In this document: positions 1-8,322 of the stretch, one piece after another
Layout of the letters: each line of letters begins with the position of its first letter
How positions within the stretch are numbered: the stretch's first letter is position 1
Assembly: GCF_014652375.1 (NCBI RefSeq)
Contig: NZ_BMYR01000012.1
Coordinates: forward strand, 1-64,000
DNA: 64,000 bases
Source of the DNA: Alishewanella tabrizica
GTDB lineage: Bacteria; Pseudomonadota; Gammaproteobacteria; Enterobacterales; Alteromonadaceae
Reading direction: 5' to 3'
Made by a program: the position numbers and the translations under genes
The notes under the pieces: generated by a model
What the model saw: only the letters and a program-made list of their open reading frames with translations
Told to the model about the DNA's origin: nothing
The model's database searches: none

Positions 1-69
1 AAACGCGGGAAGAAAAAACCTGATCGGCATGATGTTATTGAGCGATCGGAATGATGTTATTAGCCAGTT

Positions 70-216
70 TGCATTACTTGCTCCTGTAGGCGGCGTAAAT
101 GTTACCGGCATTAATAATGCGTTTTTAAAAACACTTACTCTGTGCGTTTGCCAACATAAGCAGGAAAGTTTTATTTCGACGGTTGAAAAAACAAACCCGC
201 GTGAGGCGGGCTTGTT
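70..216. repeat. First copy of a ~150-bp direct duplication (second copy ~952-1098)
   Basis: Positions 70-216 and about 952-1098 are nearly the same sequence. Each holds the ribosome-binding and start region of a minus-strand lipoprotein gene, then its upstream leader, then a GC-rich hairpin with an A-run on the plus strand. In the second copy the start codon opens a lipoprotein reading frame. In this first copy the frame stops after four codons (ATG CAA ACT GGC TAA). It is therefore a promoter/leader duplicate with no gene behind it. Confidence 0.8.
186..216 (-). terminator. Terminator-like hairpin, copy 1 of 4
   Basis: An 11-bp GC-rich stem (ACAAACCCGC against GCGGGCTTGTT, tiny loop) is followed on the minus strand by a T-run. 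It reads as a rho-independent terminator for minus-strand transcripts. Near-identical hairpins lie at about 289-321, 448-479 and 1066-1098, so the terminator was copied along with the surrounding repeats. Confidence 0.6.
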
Positions 217-703
217 GGTTCGGTATCTGACCCCGAAGGTTTATTCGGTATCTGACCCCGAAGGTTCTGAAGGTTGATTTCGACGGCTGAAAAAAACAAA
301 CCCGCACGAGGCGGGCTTGTTGATTCGGTATCTGACCCCGAAGGTTTTCCCGGTATCTGACCCCGAAGGTTAGACCCCGAAGGTTCTTGATTCGGTATCT
401 GACCCCGAAGGTTTAACATAAGCAGGAAAGTTTGATTTCGACGGCCGAAAAAAACAAACCCGCACGAGGCGGGCTTGTTGATTCGGTATCTGACCCCGAA
501 GGTTGGTTCGGTATCTGCCCCCGAAGGTTTGCTAAGGTTGTCGGTATTGTTCGGTATCTGACCCCGAAGGTTATGCGGTATCTTGGTTCGGTATCTGACC
601 CCGAAAGGTTGCTGCCGAAGGTTTATGACCCCGAAGGTTCTTGGTTCGTTATCTGACCCCGAAGGTTGTTCGGTATCTGACCCCGAAGGTTCCCCCAAAG
701 GTT

Positions 704-955
704 TCAAAGGTTTGTTCGGTATCTGACCCCGAAGGTTGCAACATCAATTACAAGGTGTTTTAACTTTGTGTCTGCTAGCAGTGTCGTGTGAACGGCAGTA
801 GTAATGTTTGCATCATCGCCCGTGCCGTCTTCAGTCGTTACGGTTAATGCCAATGGACCAGGTTGCGTATTTGGCCCAGGTTTACAACCATTGAGTGCCA
901 AGCAGCCTGTTAGCACTAGGCCAATACTGAATAATGTTAGCGTTGTTGTTTGCAT
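704..955 (-). pseudogene. Truncated BON-domain lipoprotein
   Basis: The ATG at 955 has a good ribosome site (AGGAG, 6 nt spacing). The product starts with a lipoprotein signal whose lipobox is LTGC (Cys18). After a Pro/Gly linker comes the first part of a BON-type domain (residues about 50-70, pattern D-x-x-I-T-x-A-V...L-L-A-D...L-K...I-D-V). The domain then stops: the reading frame enters the 21-bp repeats at about 738 and ends at 704. The missing beta strands suggest that repeat insertion or deletion broke an osmotic-stress-type lipoprotein gene. It could still make a short lipoprotein. The family call rests on pattern only. Confidence 0.55.
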
Positions 956-1065
956 TACTTGCTCCTGTAGGCGGCGTAAATGCTACCAGCATTAATAATG
1001 CGTTTTTACAAACTCTTACTCTGTGCGTTTGCCAACATAAGCAAGAAAGTTTGATTTCGACGGCT

Positions 1066-1098
1066 GAAAAAAACAAACCCGCACGAGGCGGGCTTGTT
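1066..1098 (-). terminator. Rho-independent terminator downstream of the pglL-like gene
   Basis: The stem 1072-1082/1088-1098 (11 bp, one imperfect pair) is followed on the minus strand by seven T. It lies 50 bp past the stop of the pilin glycosyltransferase gene and probably ends the pilA-pglL transcript. It is the fourth copy of the hairpin found in the repeat array. Confidence 0.65.
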
Positions 1099-1149
1099 GA
1101 TTCGGTATCTCACCCCGAAGGTTTGTACCCATTTGACCCAAGGTTTTGG

Positions 1150-2772
1150 TTAAAAAGTGTTAAAATATCTGTTGATAAATTCAATCTTGTCTTTTTTGCA
1201 GTTGGTTATTATTTTACAGTTAGTTAAATAATCAGTAGCAAGTGATTTTGCAGGTATCGTTTTTATCGTTTCGAATATCTGATTATTTAGCGCTTCTAAA
1301 CTACTATAATCATCATTAACTCTTGCGTTGTGCGTTTCAAGCAGCAAATCCATCTGTACTAAATATAATTTTGATGGGAAATCACTAATTATCATTTCGC
1401 GAATAGCACTGCTGCCTGTTTTCAAGTAAGCCGATGAAAGTATAGAAGACTGTAGTACGATAATAAGTGCAGGAACCAATACTGTAGATTGAATAGCGAA
1501 AATCACACTAATAGACTTTGTGTAAAAAGTGTTTTGCTCTGTGTATTCAGGAGATGTGTAAATATAAAAAATTAAGCAAAAATAAAGCCCATATAGAGAA
1601 CTTGTATACAGTGGATGCTCAAGCATAACATGGAAGAAAAGAGGCAATAAAATGACAAAACCACTACCACGCATAATATCTGAAGATCTCTTTGATTTTA
1701 ATAACGCTTTGAGAAATATGTATAAGATAGTGCATATGAAAATTAGACCTATAATTCCACCTTCTAAACCCCAAAGCGCTAGTTCATTGTGAGGATGTGT
1801 TGAGAGGCTGTCTATAGGATTAATAAAATCATAAATATTTGAGTTATCATAGATTGAGTAATAAAACGCATGAATATACTCGCCAAAGCCCCAACCCAAA
1901 AAAGGTTTCTCAATAAACATTAGTAAACTATTCAAATACATGTCTAGTCTAATACCGGGAGTTTTCAGTGATTCTAAGTCTTTATGCCCTGTATCAACTA
2001 ACAAGAAGTACAATGCGGCTAAAAAAATTCCAGCACTCAGCTTAAAAAATGACGATAGCTGATTCTTAAATACTTCTTTTGCATTACAAGCAAAAAATAT
2101 TGTTAAACCCAAAGCAAGTGAAATGTATGCCGTTCTTGATGAACATAAGGTTATTATTAAAGGTGAGATAATTATATATGCAGAAATGAGTATTTTTGTC
2201 TTTATAGAGTGATTAGGGTTTAGGTGTTGATAAAGTGCAAATATTAAACCTACAGCTGTACAGGTTGCCATGATATTGACTTGCGCGAATGAGCCAACAG
2301 GTCTTAGATGATGAAATTGAAACGAATTAAGGAACTCTAGATTTGAGATCTGGGCTAATCCATATAAGCATTGAATCAAAAGTGAAATAAATATGATGTT
2401 TGTAATGGTCTTTTTGTCAGGTTTAATCCAGTAAAGCAGCTGAATGAATATAGCGAGTACTAAGATATATGAGATTCGTGTAATAGAGCTGTTCAGTGTA
2501 AAACCTTGTTTCAGCAAGATAAAGGCTAACATCATGGTACAGGCTATTATCAACTTTGACGTGAATTCACTTATCTTTAGGTGCGAGTGTTGATAGAAAA
2601 AAAGTGTTGTTGAAAATAAAATTATGGGAATTAAGACTAAAATGTTCGATGGAAGTGAAAGTCCATCCATGCCGTCAATAGTTTGAAAAGGTATGAAAGG
2701 TAATATACAAAAAACTAGAGCTAGGAGATATACGAAGATTTTATTGGTATTGAATTCAGGATTATTCGTCAA
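1150..2772 (-). CDS. PglL/Wzy-family O-oligosaccharyltransferase (pilin glycosylation)
   Basis: A 540-aa, very hydrophobic membrane protein with about a dozen predicted transmembrane segments. Residues 157-166 (RPVGSFAQVN) match the conserved Arg-Pro/Gln-Asn region of PglL-type ligases. The periplasmic loop carries THPHNE (325-330) followed by WGLEGG, the usual Wzy_C signature. These enzymes move a lipid-linked glycan onto protein Ser/Thr in the periplasm. The gene lies directly downstream of pilA on the same strand, which points to the pilin as acceptor. O-antigen ligase (WaaL) is the main alternative. The gene is clearly AT-richer than the backbone genes, as is common for surface-sugar genes that move between strains. 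Confidence 0.8.
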   Translation of the reverse strand: MTNNPEFNTNKIFVYLLALVFCILPFIPFQTIDGMDGLSLPSNILVLIPIILFSTTLFFYQHSHLKISEFTSKLIIACTMMLAFILLKQGFTLNSSITRISYILVLAIFIQLLYWIKPDKKTITNIIFISLLIQCLYGLAQISNLEFLNSFQFHHLRPVGSFAQVNIMATCTAVGLIFALYQHLNPNHSIKTKILISAYIIISPLIITLCSSRTAYISLALGLTIFFACNAKEVFKNQLSSFFKLSAGIFLAALYFLLVDTGHKDLESLKTPGIRLDMYLNSLLMFIEKPFLGWGFGEYIHAFYYSIYDNSNIYDFINPIDSLSTHPHNELALWGLEGGIIGLIFICTILYIFLKALLKSKRSSDIMRGSGFVILLPLFFHVMLEHPLYTSSLYGLYFCLIFYIYTSPEYTEQNTFYTKSISVIFAIQSTVLVPALIIVLQSSILSSAYLKTGSSAIREMIISDFPSKLYLVQMDLLLETHNARVNDDYSSLEALNNQIFETIKTIPAKSLATDYLTNCKIITNCKKDKIEFINRYFNTF

Positions 2773-2792
2773 TTTATTTCAACTAATTATAT

Positions 2793-2818
2793 AAAGCCAC
2801 CTTATTAGAGGTGGCTTT
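2793..2818 (-). terminator. Terminator between pilA and the pglL-like gene
   Basis: A perfect 9-bp stem (AAAGCCACC, 2793-2801, with GGTGGCTTT, 2810-2818) sits just after the pilA stop and is followed on the minus strand by a T-rich stretch. It would end most pilin transcripts and let a minority read through into the glycosyltransferase gene starting at 2772. That suits abundant pilin and scarce ligase. Confidence 0.75.
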
Positions 2819-2831
2819 GATTTAAAAAGAA

Positions 2832-3173
2832 TTATATTTCACAAGATGCTGTTGCGATAGTACAAGTAACAGTTGCGTTACCAGGTGTAGAGGCTAATGA
2901 CTGTACAGTTCCTGATTGTCCTACAGTAATATCTGGAAGTGACTGACAAGCACGGGCAGCTGAGGCTGTCCAAGCATTACCTTCCGAAGTTTCTACAACA
3001 GCAGCACGGATATTTGCAGTAGCTTCAGCTAAACATGCGTTGTTTGCAGACCTAATGGTATAGTTTTGATATGCTGGCAAAGCCACTGCCGCTAAAATAC
3101 CAATAATCGCAACAACGATCATTAATTCAATTAAGGTAAAACCTTGTTGTTTGGCACGTTGAACATTAATCAT
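2832..3173 (-). CDS. pilA: Type IV major pilin PilA
   Basis: A 113-aa prepilin. The short basic leader ends in Gly11, and mature Phe12 is followed by [19 protein letters not shown] with the invariant Glu at mature position 5 (residue 16). This is the PilD cleavage and N-methylation signature of type IVa pilins. The mature chain is about 102 residues, shorter than the usual 140-160. Two Cys close to the C-terminus ([11 protein letters not shown]) could form the D-region disulfide. The start is fixed by AGGAG 8 nt upstream of the ATG. It forms a transcription unit with the downstream PglL-like ligase, so the fibre is probably glycosylated. Confidence 0.93.
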   Translation of the reverse strand: MINVQRAKQQGFTLIELMIVVAIIGILAAVALPAYQNYTIRSANNACLAEATANIRAAVVETSEGNAWTASAARACQSLPDITVGQSGTVQSLASTPGNATVTCTIATASCEI

Positions 3174-3482
3174 AAATTTGAACTCCTGAGTTTAAGTAGC
3201 CACTGAGGCTAAGTATCATTTTGGATACTTTTTGGCTTTTCGCAAGTGAAATTTTCATTGCTAATACAAAATTTGCTAAATTATTGGTTAAAAAAGGTTT
3301 TTAAGCCGCGGTGTTGTTAAATTGGTAACAGATTTAAGTAGTGCAAAAGTACTACTTTACGCGGTTGTTTGCGCTCGCCAACACTGGCACCTTGAATTGT
3401 AGCCATCCTTGTGGGATGGCTGGGGTATTAGGCGTTTTGGTAATAATAATTAAATGTGCGCGTCTTTATGCGTAAAGCGTTT
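3174..3482. promoter_or_regulatory. Intergenic region upstream of pilA, with two hairpins
   Basis: This 309-bp gap lies between the end of the aminotransferase gene and pilA. It should contain the pilA promoter, but I cannot place a convincing sigma-54 or sigma-70 site. A perfect 8-bp hairpin, AGCCATCC/GGATGGCT (3401-3421), has no T-run on either strand. A weaker one built on AGTAGT/ACTACT lies near 3336-3355. Confidence 0.4.
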
Positions 3483-4346
3483 TTAATCGTATTTATGTGC
3501 ACTAAATAACCGTTGCGCAGCTAGCCAGATATCGCCCACTTCACCGTTGCCTACGGGGGTGTCGTTTACCTTAAGCACCGGCGCAATTTCTTTGCTGGAG
3601 CTGGTCAGCCAAATTTCATCAGCGGCCATCACCTCTTCAAAGCTGATGTCGCGCTCGACGACGTTTAACGTGGAATGCTGTCGCAGGATCTGCAATAACA
3701 GCAAGCGCGTGATTCCGGGTAATAATTTATTGCTCAGGGGCGGCGTGGCAATTTCGCCGTTTTTGATCACAAACACATTAACGGCAGCGCCTTCGGTGAG
3801 GTTGCCATCGCGATCAAACAGCAGAATCTCGTGTGCGCCTTGCTCAACGCCTTGTTGATAATGCAGCACATTGCCCAGCAACGAAGTTGATTTTATATGG
3901 CAGCGTTGCCAGCGTAAGTCATTACCGGTAATCACGTTATAGGTATGAGCTTTGGCTTTGTCTGGCACGGGCTCGGCGGCAATGGCAAAGGCATAGGCAA
4001 AAATGGTGGGGCTAATATTTAGGGGGAAGGCATGATTACGCTTAGTGTCGGTGCCACGGCTTACTTGAATATACACGGCGAGGTTATTGCCTAATTGCGC
4101 GCGATTATGGTTCAGCAGACTTTGGCAAATCTCGGTCCAGTCGGCGAGGGTTTTGCCATGGTGAATGCTTAATTGGCTTAAGCCACTGTGTAAGCGCGTA
4201 ATATGTGGCTCAAAACCGACAAAACGGCCTTGATAAGACGGAATAACTTCGTAAATACCATCGCCGAATAAAAACCCGCGATCCATCGGGGAAATTTTCG
4301 CGTCGCTGGCGAGTATAAACTGGCCGTTTAAATACACTGTACTCAT
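3483..4346 (-). CDS. dat: D-amino acid aminotransferase (class IV, PLP)
   Basis: A 287-aa protein of the branched-chain/D-alanine aminotransferase fold. The N-terminus has the class-IV pattern MDRGFLFGDGIYEV. The PLP lysine lies in HIKSTSLLGN, matching the DIKSLNLLG-type motif of D-alanine transaminases, and the C-terminal half has the EGAAVNVFV signature. The expected reaction is D-alanine plus 2-oxoglutarate to pyruvate plus D-glutamate. It is the last gene of the pxpABC operon, 13 bp after a D-glutamate cyclase-type gene, which supports a role in making or consuming D-glutamate. A branched-chain aminotransferase is less likely given the active-site motif. Confidence 0.85.
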   Translation of the reverse strand: MSTVYLNGQFILASDAKISPMDRGFLFGDGIYEVIPSYQGRFVGFEPHITRLHSGLSQLSIHHGKTLADWTEICQSLLNHNRAQLGNNLAVYIQVSRGTDTKRNHAFPLNISPTIFAYAFAIAAEPVPDKAKAHTYNVITGNDLRWQRCHIKSTSLLGNVLHYQQGVEQGAHEILLFDRDGNLTEGAAVNVFVIKNGEIATPPLSNKLLPGITRLLLLQILRQHSTLNVVERDISFEEVMAADEIWLTSSSKEIAPVLKVNDTPVGNGEVGDIWLAAQRLFSAHKYD

Positions 4347-4359
4347 CGCTGGGGTCTCG

Positions 4360-5253
4360 TTAATTCGTGGGGGAGAGGGTTTGCGCTACCAAGGTATGTA
4401 AACGCTGGATCAGCGCTTCGCCTGCCTCATAAGGTAGGCCATCTTCGGTTAGCGTGGCTTGGCGGGTTACGCCATCGATGCAGCCATTCGCCACCAAAAA
4501 CTGCAATATGGTGTAAAGATCCGCTTGGGCGAGCAGGTTCTCGCCCCGTAATAATGACAGCATGGCAATAATGCCCCACGCGGCCCAATTAGACACATCG
4601 GCTATCACCAGTTCATCGCACTCGGTAATGCTAGGAATAATATTAAGCTGATCCAGAGCAGCAACCACATTGCCCATGCCGATTTCGTTACCGCCATCAC
4701 CAATAGCCAAAGTAGGGCAGCGGGCTTGCTCTAAAAAGAAATCAAAGCTGGCACAGCGTGCTGAAATATCTTCGCCCCGCATATTCATGTATCGGCCATT
4801 AGCACTAAAACCCGGCCGTTCAATGGCTAATACCAAAGCCGGTTGTAAGGTGGCCAATGCCTGTTCGGCAACCTGCGCTAAATGTTGGTACTGATTAACG
4901 TTAAGGGCGTAGCAGTTATAATGCGGTTGTAACACGCTAAAGAGCGGATCACCACACAAGATCACCGGATTAAGCCCAAGGTGTTGCGCGCAACGATACA
5001 GCGCAATCGCGCCAACGGGGCCATCGGTTTCAAACGTATTAAGTACCGGAAAACCTGTTCCAATCAGTACCGTGCTGCCTGTGGGCAAGTTAAATAAGCG
5101 TGCCGCACGGAGCACATATCCCGGGCGTAAGTGCGGTTGCACCTGCTGCATACCGCGTAAATTGCGCTCGACTAACCAGTGTTCTATTTGTTGGCTTAAG
5201 GCTTTTAGCGGCAGCGGTGCGGCACAAATAGCCTGTGTATGTGTGTTAGTCAT
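4360..5253 (-). CDS. D-glutamate cyclase C-terminal-type protein (DUF4392/GLUCM_C)
   Basis: A 297-aa soluble protein with the hallmark glycine-rich motif GDGGNEIGMGN at about 185-195 and the upstream GTGFPVLNTFETDGP motif (about 65-79) of the DUF4392 family. In animals this domain is the C-terminal half of mitochondrial D-glutamate cyclase (DGLUCY), which turns D-glutamate into 5-oxo-D-proline. The start overlaps the end of pxpC by 8 nt, and the aminotransferase gene follows after 13 bp, so translation is probably coupled. The gene set suggests that 5-oxoproline made here is passed to PxpABC. The N-terminal half of the animal enzyme (DUF1445) is absent from this chain but is encoded separately at 9474-10259. 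Confidence 0.8.
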   Translation of the reverse strand: MTNTHTQAICAAPLPLKALSQQIEHWLVERNLRGMQQVQPHLRPGYVLRAARLFNLPTGSTVLIGTGFPVLNTFETDGPVGAIALYRCAQHLGLNPVILCGDPLFSVLQPHYNCYALNVNQYQHLAQVAEQALATLQPALVLAIERPGFSANGRYMNMRGEDISARCASFDFFLEQARCPTLAIGDGGNEIGMGNVVAALDQLNIIPSITECDELVIADVSNWAAWGIIAMLSLLRGENLLAQADLYTILQFLVANGCIDGVTRQATLTEDGLPYEAGEALIQRLHTLVAQTLSPTN

Positions 5254-6346
5254 GATGGCGCCCCTGCAGTTGAGTTAACGCTGAAGTAAGCCCTAGGCGC
5301 TGCGCTTCGCGGGTAAAACGCGCGGCATCAAGTTGTAACGCATTATGCGCGTCTTCCACGCTAATAGGCATAAACTGAACTTCGGTGCCCGGCGTGGCTT
5401 GCGCTAACGCCCAGCAATCCAGTGATAGTACATTGCCCATTTTGGGGTAACCCCCTAAGGTTTGCCGATCATTTAATAATACGATGGGCTGGCCATCAGG
5501 TGGAATTTGCACTGCGCCTGCGCTTATGCCTTCGGATAATAACTGCTGGGTACTACAGCGAATGGCGCTGCCAGTGAGTTTATAGCCCATACGATCGCAT
5601 TTGGGGCTAACGCGATAGGGATTAAGGTAAAAGCGCGCACGTTCGATGGCGCTAAACAACGCGGCTTGATAGCCTTCGATAATGCGCAGGCGCAGTATGG
5701 ACGAGCCCGGTAAGGTTTGTTGGGTCACGGCCGGCGGTAACGGCGCTACTGGCGTGATCTGTGGCACAGTGTTTTGTGGCATAGTATTTTGTGGCATAGA
5801 GTTTTGTGCTGCGCCAGCTAAGCTTACGCGAGTGACATTCGTGCTTGTTAAAGGCAAACAGTCATTGGCGTGCAGCTTGTGGCCGCCCAGCCTATGTTGC
5901 GGATCATCGGCAGCAGGATGGCGCAAGCCACCGATGCCTTCGCGCATAACCGTGGCAGTACTCCCAAATTGCGGCGCTACCTGAATGCCACCTTGTACGG
6001 CGAGGTAAACACGTAACCCTTGGCTAACATTCCCCAGCGCCAGTTCGTCGCCAGGCGCTAAGTGTAGTGCTTGCCAGCAAGGCACGGCGTGGCCGTTATG
6101 GCTTAGGGGAAGTGTGGCGCCGGTTACCGCAACCGTGCAAGCGCCTTGTGCTTGCACGATTAAGCCGCCCACGCTGTGCTCAATGAGTGTGGTATTGATA
6201 GGATTGCCCACTAAAGTATTCGCCCAGCGGAAACTGTGTTGGTCTAGCGGCCCGCCTTGGGTTAAGCCCAATTGCCCCTGGCCAAAGCGCCCCGCATCTT
6301 GTAATAAACTCAGTACGCCAGGGCTAATGATACGTAGGCTGCTCAT
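5246..6346 (-). CDS. pxpC: 5-oxoprolinase subunit PxpC (KipA/biotin-dependent carboxylase-like)
   Basis: A 366-aa subunit of the ATP-dependent 5-oxoprolinase that opens 5-oxoproline to glutamate. The N-terminus has the family patterns SPGVLSLLQDAGRFG and GLTQGGPLDQHSF. The C-terminal half has PYRVSPKCDRMGYKLTG and the IVLLNDRQTLGGYPKMG block. Its start overlaps the pxpB stop (ATGA), typical of coupled subunits. In the middle, at about residues 180-200, is a low-complexity insert made of repeated MPQNT-like pentapeptides, coded by 15-bp DNA repeats at about 5760-5815. I do not expect this insert in most relatives. The rest is full length. Confidence 0.92.
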   Translation of the reverse strand: MSSLRIISPGVLSLLQDAGRFGQGQLGLTQGGPLDQHSFRWANTLVGNPINTTLIEHSVGGLIVQAQGACTVAVTGATLPLSHNGHAVPCWQALHLAPGDELALGNVSQGLRVYLAVQGGIQVAPQFGSTATVMREGIGGLRHPAADDPQHRLGGHKLHANDCLPLTSTNVTRVSLAGAAQNSMPQNTMPQNTVPQITPVAPLPPAVTQQTLPGSSILRLRIIEGYQAALFSAIERARFYLNPYRVSPKCDRMGYKLTGSAIRCSTQQLLSEGISAGAVQIPPDGQPIVLLNDRQTLGGYPKMGNVLSLDCWALAQATPGTEVQFMPISVEDAHNALQLDAARFTREAQRLGLTSALTQLQGRHHD

Positions 6347-7068
6347 AACGTACCGCCCAGTAAGGTAAACTCACGTTCACTAATAGGGATAAATTGTACT
6401 TGATCGCCCACCGCCACGGGCATGGCGGGGCTTTGCCAAGGAGTAAACATGGCAATAGGACAGCGGCCCAATAAGTGCCAGCCGCCTGGTGATGCGGCGG
6501 GGTAAACCGCCGTTTGCCGATCGGCGATGGCCACTGAGCCTGCTGGCACGCTAGCGCGGGGGCTACTTAAGCGCGGCATAGCCAATGCCTCTGGTAATTC
6601 CCCTAAATACGCAAACCCCGGGGCAAAGCCAATGGCATACACCTGATAGCTCGTACTGCTGTGTAGGTTGATCACTTCAGCGGGTGTCAGCCCTTTTGCT
6701 GTGGCGACCGCCAGTAAGTCGGGGCCACTCTGTTCGCTGTACCATACGGGTAACTCAACCCGTTTGGCCGGGCTTTGACTTAATAGATTGACCGGTTTGG
6801 CTAAGGCCTGCACTAACAGTGGTTTAATGCTTAAATGGCTATGCTGTAACGGGTCAAAGACAATTAATAACGAAGCATATGAGGGCAGTAATTCTATTAA
6901 TTGTTGGCCTACCATTGGCGATAACTGGGTGGTTGCTAAGGCAATCTGTTGCGCGGCGGCAGGGCTGATCTGCTGCGTCGCTAAATAAAGGATAAAGGCG
7001 TTTTCGCCCGCAATCGTTAGCGTGTAATCGGTGGCGGCTAAACCGCAGGCACTGGTTAAGGCTGACAT
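6343..7068 (-). CDS. pxpB: 5-oxoprolinase subunit PxpB (KipI/allophanate hydrolase-like)
   Basis: About 241 residues of the KipI (carboxyltransferase subdomain C/D) family. Seen in the sequence are YAIGFAPGFAYLGELPEAL, the PRASVPAGSVAIADRQTAVYP block and SPGGWHLLGRCP, the three most conserved blocks of PxpB. I take the ATG at 7068. A GTG at 7080 is an alternative and would overlap pxpA by 25 nt. PxpB and PxpC form the ATP-using complex that works with PxpA. The gene lies between pxpA and pxpC with overlapping ends. Confidence 0.92.
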   Translation of the reverse strand: MSALTSACGLAATDYTLTIAGENAFILYLATQQISPAAAQQIALATTQLSPMVGQQLIELLPSYASLLIVFDPLQHSHLSIKPLLVQALAKPVNLLSQSPAKRVELPVWYSEQSGPDLLAVATAKGLTPAEVINLHSSTSYQVYAIGFAPGFAYLGELPEALAMPRLSSPRASVPAGSVAIADRQTAVYPAASPGGWHLLGRCPIAMFTPWQSPAMPVAVGDQVQFIPISEREFTLLGGTL

Positions 7069-7877
7069 GCGGTGATACACGCGCGAATATGGTGTAATTG
7101 CTGAATGGCTGCAACGTTATCGCCATGCACACACAGCGTATCGGCTTGCAAAGGCAGTATAGTACCACTTTGTGTGGTAACGCTGCCCTGCTGGAGTAAT
7201 TGCTGCACTTGTTGGATCACAGCGTCGCCATGCAATACCGCACCCGCTTGGCTGCGCGGTGTCAGTTTACCTTCGTCGGTGTAGCGACGATCGGCAAAGG
7301 CTTCAAACAATAAGCTTACGCCTACCGCAGCGGCGTCGGCTTGATATCTCGCGGCATCGGCTGTGGCGAGAATCATCAGTTTTAAAGGCTGATGATAACG
7401 GGCAACGGCCTGTAATACGGCTTGCCAGACGGCGGGATTACTCATCATATCGTTGTACAGTGCGCCATGCGGTTTGATATAACTGAGGCTAAGCCCCTGA
7501 CAGCGAGCCATACCCTCTAAGGCAGCCACTTGATAGTGTATAAGGTTAATGATTTCTGGGGCGCTGCATTGCAGGCTACGGCGGCCAAAGCCTTGTAAAT
7601 CGGGATACGCCGGATGGGCGCCTATTTCTACTTTATGCTGCTTTGCCAATGCCAAGGTACGCTGCATCACATTGGCATCGCCGGCATGAAACCCGCAAGC
7701 AATATTGGCTTGATCAATAAACGGCATAGCCTGTTCGTCTAAGCCCATTTGCCAGCTACCAAAGCTTTCGCCTAAATCGCAATTCAGCCGCAGTGTTGGT
7801 CGCGACGATGAGACGATTTTTGTGCTTGAAGCCATTGCTGAGGGTTCAGCGTTAGAGGTGTTTGCTGATATAGACAT
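7056..7877 (-). CDS. pxpA: 5-oxoprolinase subunit PxpA (LamB/YcsF family)
   Basis: A 273-aa LamB/YcsF protein, the first gene of the minus-strand operon. It has the family signatures LNCDLGESFG (about residues 29-38), IACGFHAGD and VEIGAHPAYPDLQGFGRR, plus YIKPHGALYND with the conserved Lys-Pro-His. A 28-residue Ser/Ala-rich N-terminal extension precedes the conserved start, so initiation could lie further inside. With PxpB and PxpC it hydrolyses 5-oxoproline to glutamate in the cytoplasm. The promoter of the whole pxpABC-cyclase-aminotransferase operon should lie in the 445 bp upstream. Confidence 0.92.
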   Translation of the reverse strand: MSISANTSNAEPSAMASSTKIVSSSRPTLRLNCDLGESFGSWQMGLDEQAMPFIDQANIACGFHAGDANVMQRTLALAKQHKVEIGAHPAYPDLQGFGRRSLQCSAPEIINLIHYQVAALEGMARCQGLSLSYIKPHGALYNDMMSNPAVWQAVLQAVARYHQPLKLMILATADAARYQADAAAVGVSLLFEAFADRRYTDEGKLTPRSQAGAVLHGDAVIQQVQQLLQQGSVTTQSGTILPLQADTLCVHGDNVAAIQQLHHIRACITACQP

Positions 7878-8322
7878 ACCGATCTCGCTACGTTATTGCG
7901 CGTCGTACAAAGATTAACGATAGGATTAGTGTGCGTGAGTTCGTGGCGATTGTCCAGCGAGGGAGGCAACGACCTAGCATAAAAAATTCTAAAAAACTGA
8001 TTCTGGTGAATAAAGTATTCCATCTGTTGACCAGCATACACACTACGTAAGGTGGGTAACAAAAGAGGGCAAATTGTGTGGCAACTAATGTGACAAAACA
8101 CACGAGTAAGCCCTAAAACATTGAACTAACTGCGAAGGTTTATTCGTACAAACAAAAGCTTATGTTTTTGAGCATAGCGTAAAGGTGCTTTCGCGTAAAT
8201 TTTCGCCAAGGCAAAAAAGGTTACTTTAGATAAAAGTGCGCTACGTTGTGTTAAAAATAAACTCGGCTTTTTGCAGATAGGTATGCTTAACTGAATACAA
8301 GTCGTATTGTAAAAGGGTCCAT
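7878..8322. promoter_or_regulatory. Divergent intergenic region, pxpA / diguanylate cyclase
   Basis: A 445-bp gap between two divergently transcribed genes must contain both promoters. I see no recognisable protein: the short frames here have no family pattern or ribosome site. I see no known riboswitch or strong hairpin. Confidence 0.4.

Larger units (their letters stand above)
221..1123. repeat. Array of dispersed 21-bp repeats, core GGTATCTGACCCCGAAGG
   Basis: Thirteen full or near-full copies of a 21-bp unit, cGGTATCTGACCCCGAAGGtt, start at about 221, 246, 326, 351, 393, 484, 509, 552, 589, 647, 671, 717 and 1103, with extra partial copies such as 373-385. Most copies are preceded by TT, so TTCGG and CCGAA can pair as a small hairpin. 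Spacing is irregular and the DNA between copies is itself repeated, so this is not a CRISPR. A further copy lies between recG and the DUF1445 gene near 10290, so the repeat is scattered. Similarity to REP-type repeats moved by Y1 (RAYT) transposases is an inference. No transposase is present here. Confidence 0.85.

Noticed and set aside
171-707. Long minus-strand reading frame of about 178 codons
   Set aside because: It is made almost wholly of translated 21-bp repeats and hairpins with no ribosome site or family pattern.
221-1123. CRISPR array
   Set aside because: The repeats are irregularly spaced, the DNA between them is often itself repeated, and no cas genes are in the window.
3401-3421. 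Rho-independent terminator of the aminotransferase operon
   Set aside because: The 8-bp stem is perfect, but neither strand has a following T-run, so I kept it only as a hairpin.
7784-8103. Small minus-strand genes in the pxpA upstream region
   Set aside because: Two overlapping frames have no ribosome site, no conserved pattern and a composition unlike nearby proteins.
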